Shown here in pieces: positions 1-6,018 of a stretch of 15,649 bases of DNA. Position numbers and translations under genes: made by a program. Source of the stretch: Acidobacteriaceae bacterium (lineage in GTDB: Bacteria > Acidobacteriota > Terriglobia > Terriglobales > Acidobacteriaceae); the NCBI GenBank assembly GCA_003133425.1, contig PKXI01000344.1, forward strand, positions 66,375-82,023. The letters are read 5' to 3'. The first letter of the stretch is position 1; the number at the start of each line of letters is the position of its first letter. A model generated the notes under the pieces. The model searched no databases and was not told the DNA's origin. It saw nothing but the letters and a program-made list of their open reading frames with translations.

Positions 1-28
1 GACCGTAAAGATTCAGGCCGAATACGCA

Positions 29-280
29 CTAGTTGAAGTAGGCCTTGTTCATCTCGGCAAAATGAGCCTTGTCCGCAGGCAGTTCGTCCAGCGCAAAGAT
101 CGCGTTCTGCGCGCACACAGATGCGCAATTGCCGCAATCGATGCACTCGTCGGGGTTGATGAACACCTGGGACACTGTTCCGGCAGCCGCATCGGCAGCC
201 ATGGGCGCAATCGCCGCGGTGGAACACTCCTCTACACAGACAAAATCCTTCGTACAAGCATCAGTAATTACGTAAGCCAT
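29..280 (-). CDS. Seven-cysteine ferredoxin (3Fe-4S/4Fe-4S type), 83 aa
   Basis: This is a small soluble iron-sulfur electron carrier of the cytoplasm. The second cluster motif is canonical: C46-x2-C49-x2-C52-x3-C56 in DECIDCGNCASVC. The N-terminal half has C9, C15 and C19 (C-x5-C-x3-C), so there are seven cysteines in all. This matches bacterial seven-iron ferredoxins (one 3Fe-4S plus one 4Fe-4S) better than 2[4Fe-4S] proteins, which need eight. The usual Pro after the third cysteine is Ser20 here. The start at 280 is preferred over an upstream in-frame codon at 331 because AAGGAG lies 10 bases before ATG and the family normally begins MAYV. The gene is divergent from the metallophosphoesterase, and its redox partner cannot be deduced from this window. 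The family call is firm; the exact cluster content is inferred from cysteine spacing. Confidence 0.9.
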   Translation of the reverse strand: MAYVITDACTKDFVCVEECSTAAIAPMAADAAAGTVSQVFINPDECIDCGNCASVCAQNAIFALDELPADKAHFAEMNKAYFN

Positions 281-474
281 TAAGAAATTGCTCCTTGCTT
301 TCTTTCGGGATGCATTGCATCTGCGACGCAACCCTCGATTCTGAGGCTATCGAGCCGTCCGCCGCGTTACCGTGACCGGAGTCACGCAAGAACTGCGAAT
401 CCGCGCCGCTGCGGAATGCGGCTCCGTTGTTCCGGGCCAGATTTTCAGCCGCCGGGGAACGATATTCTGAATGC

Positions 475-1575
475 ATGTTCAGGCTTCTTGCTTCTTTGAC
501 TGCAGTTCTGCTTTTCATGCCGGTTCTCGCGCCCGTAGGCGCTGCCCCAAAAGCCGCCACTCCTCCCTGGAGCTTCGCAATCTCCGGCGACAGCCGCAAC
601 TGCGGCGATTTCGTCATGCCCGCCATCGCAGCCAAGGTCAAGGCGGAGAATGACGTCTTTTACTGGCACCTGGGCGATTTCCGCTGGATCACAATGCCTG
701 ACGAGGATTTCCTGTCGATGGAGCCCCTCAGCACCCGGCTCTGGCTGTCCGTCAATATTGCCAACTACCGGCAGCAGGCGTGGGACGACTTCCGGGTGCA
801 CCAACTGGCGGCTTTCGGCTCGACTCCGGTGTTTCTGAGCCGAGGCAATCACGACACCGTCGCACCCATGACGCGCGATGGCTACATCGCAAAATTTTCC
901 GAGTATCTCAACCGTCCTGAGATTGCAGCCCAGCGCCAGGCTGACGGCGCGGCTGCTGCTCCCATTGGCCCCTGGTATCACTGGACTCGCGATGGCGTCG
1001 ACTTCATCACCCTCGACAACACCAGCCCAGGAGAGTTTTCTGACGCTCAGTTGGCGTGGCTGCGCGCAGTGCTCGACCGCGATCTCGCGCCGAATTCCGA
1101 CGTCCGCGCCATCGTGGTCGGCATGCACGAGGCGCTGCCCCACTCCACCGGTTCGGACCACGCCATGGACGCATGGAGTCGTGGAGACACCACCGGCGAG
1201 CAGGTCTACAACTGGTTTTACGCAGCCCAGGCGGCCGGCAAGCACGTCTATCTCATCGCCAGCCACTCTCACTACTACGCACCGAATGTCTACGAAACGC
1301 CTTATTGGCGCCAGCAGGGCAAGGTTATTCCCGGCTGGATCATCGGCATTGCCGGCGCCCATCGATACAAGCTGCCCGAGGATTCCGGCAAGGGCTCCCT
1401 GACCACCATCTACGGCTACATGCAGGGAACGGTCAACGCCGACGGCTCCATTGCGTTTGCATTGCACCAGCTCTCTGAAGACGACCTCGTGCAGCACAGA
1501 TGGCCAGGCGCGCCGCTCTATGCCATCCACGAGTGTTACATCCATAACACCGACGGCCCAGCGGCAGGGAAGTAG
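475..1575 (+). CDS. Secreted calcineurin-like metallophosphoesterase, 366 aa
   Basis: This is a predicted dinuclear-metal phosphoesterase acting outside the cytoplasm. Residues 1-24 form a signal peptide (MFRLL, then a hydrophobic core, then VGAA). The phosphoesterase motifs appear in order: GDSR at 38-41 (motif I, with D39), GDFRW at 67-71, GNHD at 124-127, a lone His in GMHE (H218), and SHSH at 263-266 in place of the usual GHxH. The ligand set is therefore complete apart from a motif I in which the second ligand is not His. The start at 475 is chosen because it puts the signal peptide at the N-terminus; an in-frame codon at 427 would add 16 polar residues. The Shine-Dalgarno site is weak. 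The stop codon lies inside the target duplication of the element at 1578-1763. Substrate unknown; a nucleotide or phosphoester is likely. Confidence 0.85.
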   Translation: MFRLLASLTAVLLFMPVLAPVGAAPKAATPPWSFAISGDSRNCGDFVMPAIAAKVKAENDVFYWHLGDFRWITMPDEDFLSMEPLSTRLWLSVNIANYRQQAWDDFRVHQLAAFGSTPVFLSRGNHDTVAPMTRDGYIAKFSEYLNRPEIAAQRQADGAAAAPIGPWYHWTRDGVDFITLDNTSPGEFSDAQLAWLRAVLDRDLAPNSDVRAIVVGMHEALPHSTGSDHAMDAWSRGDTTGEQVYNWFYAAQAAGKHVYLIASHSHYYAPNVYETPYWRQQGKVIPGWIIGIAGAHRYKLPEDSGKGSLTTIYGYMQGTVNADGSIAFALHQLSEDDLVQHRWPGAPLYAIHECYIHNTDGPAAGK

Positions 1576-1577
1576 CG
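1568..1577. repeat. Left copy of 10-bp target-site duplication
   Basis: GGAAGTAGCG here is repeated exactly at 1764-1773, directly outside the two ends of the element at 1578-1763. The copy includes the TAG stop codon of the metallophosphoesterase (1573-1575), so the insertion preserved the coding sequence and duplicated the stop. Confidence 0.75.
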
Positions 1578-1763
1578 CAGGGCAATCGCATGAATCCATT
1601 TTGTTAACCAGGCTGATTGCGATTTCTATCGCGCCGGAGGCGCAGCGGTCGTTAGCCCCGCGCTTTAGCGTGGGGAATGCGGTCAACAATAGCCATTCAG
1701 CCCCGTCGGGGCGATGCAAACCCCGATTGTCGCTCTGTCTTTTTTGTTCATGCGATTGCCCTG
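1578..1763. mobile_element. MITE-like non-autonomous element with 17-bp inverted repeats
   Basis: The ends are perfect inverted repeats: CAGGGCAATCGCATGAA at 1578-1594 and its reverse complement at 1747-1763. The sequence GGAAGTAGCG directly abuts both ends (1568-1577 and 1764-1773), which is what a 10-bp target-site duplication looks like. The element has no coding capacity. Inside are three hairpins: GCGCC-GGA-GGCGC at 1631-1643, CCCCGCGC-TTTA-GCGTGGGG at 1656-1675 (one G-U pair) and GCCCC-GTC-GGGGC at 1700-1712. Duplications of 10-12 bp are known for some IS4-family elements, so a transposase of that kind elsewhere in the genome could mobilise it; this is inference. The internal hairpins resemble REP-type sequences, so a RAYT-related origin is the alternative. 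Confidence 0.8.
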
Positions 1764-1773
1764 GGAAGTAGCG
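1764..1773. repeat. Right copy of 10-bp target-site duplication
   Basis: GGAAGTAGCG matches 1568-1577 exactly. Removing 1578-1773 would restore a continuous ancestral sequence reading from the metallophosphoesterase stop into the following spacer. Confidence 0.75.
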
Positions 1774-2142
1774 GCCCGTTCATTCGCCACCTGGGCCTGG
1801 ATGCTTGGCGGTAACCGCCCAGACAACTCGACGATTTAAACCCGCCCCCCCAGCCAGCAGCCGGCAACCTCTTTTGAAATCAGCGATCTGAGAACCCAAA
1901 TGGTCTGTCCTCCCGAATGCGGGAATTCGAGCCGATGCCGATGGATCTCCAGCCGTGCCGCGCGTCACTGAAAACCCACATGGATTTGGATTCCGATATA
2001 GTTTGTGGCGTGCGGCGAAGATCTGGATGGATCGGGATCGGCTGCGAAGATGGCCGCCGTGCCTGGGGGGCCTGACTTTACCGGCAAATGCCGTTCGCCC
2101 CTGAAGGCCGCTCCCCGGCCGCCGCGTCACGTGGGTAACGTT
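1774..2142. other. Non-coding spacer before the DUF362 gene
   Basis: No convincing gene is present. The reading frame of the DUF362 protein is open back to 2005, but that extension lacks conserved character and would bury the Tat signal. There is a short perfect hairpin, GGCGG-TAA-CCGCC, at 1807-1819. TATAGT at 1997-2002 resembles a -10 box but has no fitting -35 partner 16-18 bases upstream, so a promoter is likely somewhere here without being placed. Confidence 0.4.
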
Positions 2143-3162
2143 ATGACTGCCATGCGCAGTGCCAGCCGCCGCGATTTTCTTAAGGATTGCCTCGCGGGTG
2201 CCGCGGCTCTTAGCGCAGACCCGAGTCTGATGGCATCGGCCCAGCAGGCAGCGCCCGAAGCAAAATCCAGGGTTGTCGTTGCGCACGATTCCCAGTTGCG
2301 CGGCACAGGTTCGACCGTGGACCCCTTTCGCATTCAGGCCCTTCTCGACCTCGCCATACAGGCACTCTTCGACAGTGATAACCACCTCGCTGCATGGCGG
2401 CGGCTGGTAAAGCCCGGTGACCGCGTTGGCCTGAAAGTGAACACGCTGGGAGGACGCGGCATCGCCTCGAACCTCGAACTCGTCCTGGCCATTTGCGAGC
2501 GGCTGCAGCAGGCCGGAATCAAGCCCGGCGACATTGTGGTCTGGGATCGCGACAGCCAGGAGATGGAACACGCGGGATTCAAGCTTTCGATCGGCGGAAA
2601 CAGCGTGCAATGCTACGGCACCGACCGCGTGGATTACGAACAGGATCTGGCCGCGTACGGCAGCGTGGGAAGCCGCTTGTCGAAAATTCTCACACGATAC
2701 ACAAACGTCCTCATCAATGTTCCAGTACTCAAGGACCACGACGGCGCCGGCGTCACTATGGCTCTCAAAAATATGTACGGCGTCATTCACAACCCCAACA
2801 AGTATCACCCCAACGGCTGCGACCCCTACATCGCGGACCTGAACATGCTGCCTGAGATCCGGTCCCGCATGCGATTGACCATCTGCGACGCGACGACAGC
2901 AATGTATGAAGGCGGCCCTGGATTCAAGCCCGAACACAGTTGGAAGTGCAATGCACTGCTTGTTTCGCAGGATCCCGTCGCGCTGGACGCAACCGGCTGG
3001 CGAATGATCGAGCGCAAACGCGGTGAAAAGGGCCTGAAGACACTTGAGGCCGAGAAGAGAGCGCCGCGCTACATTTTGACAGCAGCCGACCTCGAGCATC
3101 GACTGGGCAATTGCGATCCCAGCCGCATTCAGACAGTCGAAATTGGCGGAGTCGCCGTGTAA
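2143..3162 (+). CDS. Tat-exported DUF362 protein, 339 aa
   Basis: This belongs to the DUF362 family, whose biochemical function I do not know. The N-terminus is a textbook twin-arginine signal: S8-R9-R10-D-F-L-K, a hydrophobic stretch rich in Ala, then ASA-QQ at 31-35. The family core follows, with DRVGLKVNTLGG, a helix-rich segment, IVVWDRD, and the conserved NVPVLKDHDGAG region (K197-D198-H199-D200) leading into ALKNMYG. DUF362 proteins often carry a ferredoxin domain; this one has only isolated cysteines and no C-x2-C-x2-C motif, so it is the short form. The start at 2143 places the Tat signal at the N-terminus; ATG at 2152 is nearly equivalent, and neither has a clear Shine-Dalgarno site. 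The stop is 25 bases before the radical SAM gene, so the two are probably co-transcribed and functionally linked. Confidence 0.85.
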   Translation: MTAMRSASRRDFLKDCLAGAAALSADPSLMASAQQAAPEAKSRVVVAHDSQLRGTGSTVDPFRIQALLDLAIQALFDSDNHLAAWRRLVKPGDRVGLKVNTLGGRGIASNLELVLAICERLQQAGIKPGDIVVWDRDSQEMEHAGFKLSIGGNSVQCYGTDRVDYEQDLAAYGSVGSRLSKILTRYTNVLINVPVLKDHDGAGVTMALKNMYGVIHNPNKYHPNGCDPYIADLNMLPEIRSRMRLTICDATTAMYEGGPGFKPEHSWKCNALLVSQDPVALDATGWRMIERKRGEKGLKTLEAEKRAPRYILTAADLEHRLGNCDPSRIQTVEIGGVAV

Positions 3163-3187
3163 CCCGCTCGAAAACGGAAGGTGCATC

Positions 3188-4408
3188 ATGTTGTGTGAAC
3201 TCGTTGCAAAGCAAGGTGGGATGGCGAAGACAAGCCAGGCCGCGCGTGCCCCGCTCGACCGTCGTACGTTCCTGATGTGTGCGCTCGCTTCGGGAGCGGC
3301 TCTAGGCGCCGGCGAGCTCGCATCGCCCGCTTCCGCAAGCCCTTCCGCAGTTTCCTCGCAGCCCGGCCAGCAAACGCAGAACGACGCGCAATTCGCCGTC
3401 GAAGCCAGATTCTACGAGAAGCTCCCTAATCGCAAGATCAAATGCAAGCTCTGCCCGCGCGAATGCAACGTCGGCGACAAGGAGCGCGGCTACTGCGGCG
3501 TGCGCGAGAATCGCGGCGGAATCTACTACACGCTGGTCCACTCGCGCGTCTGCGCCTCGCATGTCGATCCCATCGAGAAGAAGCCCCTGTTTCACTATCT
3601 GCCCGGAACCGTCGCCTTCTCCATCGCCACCGCCGGCTGCAACGTCAACTGCAAATTCTGCCAGAACTGGGAGATCTCGCAGTCGCGTCCCGAGCAGATT
3701 CCCGCCGACTACGCGCCCCCGCAGCGCATCGCAGCCATGGCTCGGCAAAACAACTGCCCCACAATCGCCTACACCTACAGTGAGCCGGTCGTCTTCGCCG
3801 AATACCTGATGGACACAGCCGATGCCGGGCACGAGGCTGGCATCCGCAGCATCGTAGTCTCCAACGGCTACATGCAGCAGGACGCGCTCAAGCAGGCCTA
3901 CGGCAAAATGGACGCGGTCAAAATCGACGTCAAGTCCTTCAATGAGTCTTACTACGCAAAAGTCGTGACCGGCCAGTTGAAGCCGGTACTCGATACGCTC
4001 GTCACTCTGCGCAAAATGAGCAAGTGGACGGAGATTGTCTACCTGGTAGTGCCCACGCTCAACGACAGCGAGACGGAATTCCGCGGCCTTGCACAATGGA
4101 TCAAGGCCAACCTGGGCCCGGACGTGCCGCTGCACTTCACGCAGTTTCATCCCGAGTACCTGTTGAAGAATCTGCCCATTACGCCGGTGCCCACGCTGGA
4201 ACGCGCCAAGGCGATTGCAGACGCCGAGGGCCTTCACTACGTTTACATCGGTAACGTGCCGGGGCATCCCGCGCAAAACACATATTGCCCGCAGTGCCGC
4301 AAAATGGTGGTGGAGCGCGCGGGCTTTACGGCCAACAGCGTGCTCATCCGCAAGGACGGCACCTGCCCATTCTGCCGGCATCTAATCCCTGGTATCTGGC
4401 ACGCATAA
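3188..4408 (+). CDS. amrS: AmmeMemoRadiSam radical SAM enzyme with Tat-like signal, 406 aa
   Basis: This is the radical SAM member of the AmmeMemoRadiSam system, related to pyruvate formate-lyase activating enzymes; its substrate is not established to my knowledge. The radical SAM cluster motif is C151-x3-C155-x2-C158 (GCNVNCKFCQNWE). Upstream is the family's cysteine block C86-x2-C89-x3-C93, with C103 in GYCGVREN. The C-terminus has two CxxC knuckles (C367/C370 and C393/C396) likely to bind zinc or iron. Unusually, the first 50 residues look like a Tat signal: D24-R25-R26-T-F-L-M, an Ala/Gly/Leu core, and ASA at 48-50. GGAAGG six bases before ATG supports the start at 3188; ATG at 3143 overlaps the previous gene and ATG at 3221 would keep the RR motif. 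It is followed 50 bases later by the Memo-AMMECR1 gene. Confidence 0.93.
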   Translation: MLCELVAKQGGMAKTSQAARAPLDRRTFLMCALASGAALGAGELASPASASPSAVSSQPGQQTQNDAQFAVEARFYEKLPNRKIKCKLCPRECNVGDKERGYCGVRENRGGIYYTLVHSRVCASHVDPIEKKPLFHYLPGTVAFSIATAGCNVNCKFCQNWEISQSRPEQIPADYAPPQRIAAMARQNNCPTIAYTYSEPVVFAEYLMDTADAGHEAGIRSIVVSNGYMQQDALKQAYGKMDAVKIDVKSFNESYYAKVVTGQLKPVLDTLVTLRKMSKWTEIVYLVVPTLNDSETEFRGLAQWIKANLGPDVPLHFTQFHPEYLLKNLPITPVPTLERAKAIADAEGLHYVYIGNVPGHPAQNTYCPQCRKMVVERAGFTANSVLIRKDGTCPFCRHLIPGIWHA

Positions 4409-4458
4409 GCGCGTCGGGATTAGCCTGTTCCGGTGAGGCTGTTCTGGAGATGCTGCAA

Positions 4459-5985
4459 ATGAAAATTAAGAGGAGTACGAAAATGGCTTGGCTAATGGCT
4501 CCACTCGCTGCGTTTCTGATCACTGCTCCCATCAGGCATGTCGACGGCGCTGGGTCGGAAAAGGTTCGGCAGGCCGCGGTCGCGGGCTCCTTCTATCCCG
4601 CCGACCCAAAAGAGCTTTCGGCCATGATCGACGACATGCTGGCGCACGCAACGCCCGCGCCCGTCGACGGTCCCATCCTCGCCGCCGTTGCGCCGCACGC
4701 AGGATATCCCTACTCCGGCCCCGTGGCCGCATGGACCTACGCCGCGTTGAAGGGACATAAATATTCGCGCATCGTCGTCATCGCTCCTTCGCACTACGTG
4801 GGCTTCGATTTCACCTCGGTCTACGATGGCGACGCCTACGCAACGCCACTCGGAACGATCCCTGTCGACAAGGAGTTCGCGCGCCAGTTGACGAAGATGA
4901 GCTCAACCATTCGTCTCTCCGAGCAGGGCCACACGCCCACGTCCGCAGGCGGCGAACATGCCATCGAAGTCGAGTTGCCCTGGCTGCAGAAAGTGTTTGG
5001 CAATTTCGAACTTGTCCCCATCGTCATGGGCAACCAGAGCTACGAGAACAGCCGCGCGCTGGGAGTGGCGCTGGCAAAAATGATCGGAACCGAAAAGAAG
5101 GGCGGTGACACGCTCATCCTCGCCAGCTCCGATCTCTCCCACTATCATCCCTACGACCAGGCAGAGACCATCGACCACAAGACTCTCCATGCACTCGTGT
5201 CATGGGACTACTTCAGCATGTCGCGCAACTTTGAGACGCGCACTTGGGAAGCCTGCGGCGGAGCGCCCATCGTAGCCACCATGATCGCCGCCGAACGCAT
5301 GGGCGCCAACAAAGCCGAGGTGCTGCGCTACGCCAACTCCGGCGATACCTCCAGCGATCATTCGCGCGTAGTCGGATACAGCGCCGACCTCTTCGTGAAG
5401 GCCCCGCAGGGAACCGCGGAAGACGCGCCGTTCTCGCTCACCGATAAGGAAAAAAGCGAATTGCTCGCCCTGGCCCGCAAGTCCGCGGAATACTCAGTGC
5501 ATACGAATAAGCCCTACGATCCACCTGCAAGTGCAAGCGAAATGCTCAATCAGGAGTACGGAGCTTTCGTTACGCTCACCGAAGCTGGATTGCTGCGCGG
5601 CTGCATCGGTTACACGTCGCCCATCAAGCCGCTCTACATCACCGTGCGCGACACAGCGGCCTATGCAGCACTACGCGATCCACGCTTCCATCCCGTATCG
5701 GTTTCAGAGTTGTCGCAGCTTGAATACGAAATCTCCGTGCTCTCGCCCCTGCGCCGCGTCACAGATGTTGAACAGATCAAAGTTGGCCGCGACGGCCTGT
5801 TGATGAAGAATGGCGATTCCGAAGGCCTGCTGCTCCCGCAGGTCCCGTTGGAGCAGAAATGGAACCGGCAAACGTTTCTTGAGCAGACCTGCGTCAAGGC
5901 AGGCATGCATCCGGATTGCTGGAAAGACGAAAACACCGACATCTTCAAGTTCACCGCCGTAGTGTTTGGCGAGCACAAACCTTAA
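4459..5985 (+). CDS. amrB: Memo-AMMECR1 fusion (AmmeMemoRadiSam proteins B and A), 508 aa
   Basis: Two normally separate AmmeMemoRadiSam partners are joined in one chain. Residues 1-31 are a signal peptide (MKIKRSTK, hydrophobic core, HVDGAG). The Memo domain (about 38-330) has the expected metal-site residues: H80 in PHAGYPYSG, H112 in PSHYVG and C266 in ACGGAP, plus the SSDLSHYHPYD motif and SGDTSSDHSRVVGY. The AMMECR1 domain (about 340-505) has its signature LRGCIG at 379-384, followed by DPRFHP and GLLLPQV. The start is uncertain: ATG 4459 has GGAG nine bases upstream and gives a basic n-region, whereas ATG 4483 has the stronger AGGAG seven bases upstream but leaves an uncharged n-region (500 aa). 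Likely the last gene of the DUF362-amrS operon. Domain calls are firm; the function of either domain in bacteria is not. Confidence 0.92.
   Translation: MKIKRSTKMAWLMAPLAAFLITAPIRHVDGAGSEKVRQAAVAGSFYPADPKELSAMIDDMLAHATPAPVDGPILAAVAPHAGYPYSGPVAAWTYAALKGHKYSRIVVIAPSHYVGFDFTSVYDGDAYATPLGTIPVDKEFARQLTKMSSTIRLSEQGHTPTSAGGEHAIEVELPWLQKVFGNFELVPIVMGNQSYENSRALGVALAKMIGTEKKGGDTLILASSDLSHYHPYDQAETIDHKTLHALVSWDYFSMSRNFETRTWEACGGAPIVATMIAAERMGANKAEVLRYANSGDTSSDHSRVVGYSADLFVKAPQGTAEDAPFSLTDKEKSELLALARKSAEYSVHTNKPYDPPASASEMLNQEYGAFVTLTEAGLLRGCIGYTSPIKPLYITVRDTAAYAALRDPRFHPVSVSELSQLEYEISVLSPLRRVTDVEQIKVGRDGLLMKNGDSEGLLLPQVPLEQKWNRQTFLEQTCVKAGMHPDCWKDENTDIFKFTAVVFGEHKP
4471..4475 (+). promoter_or_regulatory. 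Shine-Dalgarno AGGAG favouring the shorter Memo-AMMECR1 start
   Basis: AGGAG lies seven bases before ATG at 4483. It competes with GGAG at 4446-4449, which is nine bases before ATG at 4459. Initiation at 4483 would remove MKIKRSTK, the only basic residues in front of the hydrophobic core, so the site bears on whether the protein is exported efficiently. Confidence 0.45.
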
Positions 5986-6018
5986 ACGATCGGGCTGAAA
6001 CCGATTTTGCTTTCCTTG

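Noticed and set aside
445..1719. Long minus-strand open frame opposite the metallophosphoesterase
   Set aside because: It is antisense to a gene with complete catalytic motifs, and its product shows no domain; GC-rich coding sequence commonly leaves such frames open.
2005..2142. N-terminal extension of DUF362
   Set aside because: It would place 46 residues before a Tat signal that should be N-terminal.
3143..3187. Upstream in-frame ATG for the radical SAM gene
   Set aside because: It would overlap the end of DUF362 and lacks a good ribosome site, whereas ATG at 3188 has GGAAGG six bases before it.
1780..3189. 469-codon minus-strand open frame opposite DUF362
   Set aside because: It has no recognisable motif and is rich in His, Cys and Val runs typical of antisense translation, while the plus strand encodes a clear Tat-DUF362 protein.
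3302..4381. Minus-strand open frame opposite the radical SAM gene
   Set aside because: It is an antisense shadow; the plus strand has all radical SAM and CxxC motifs.
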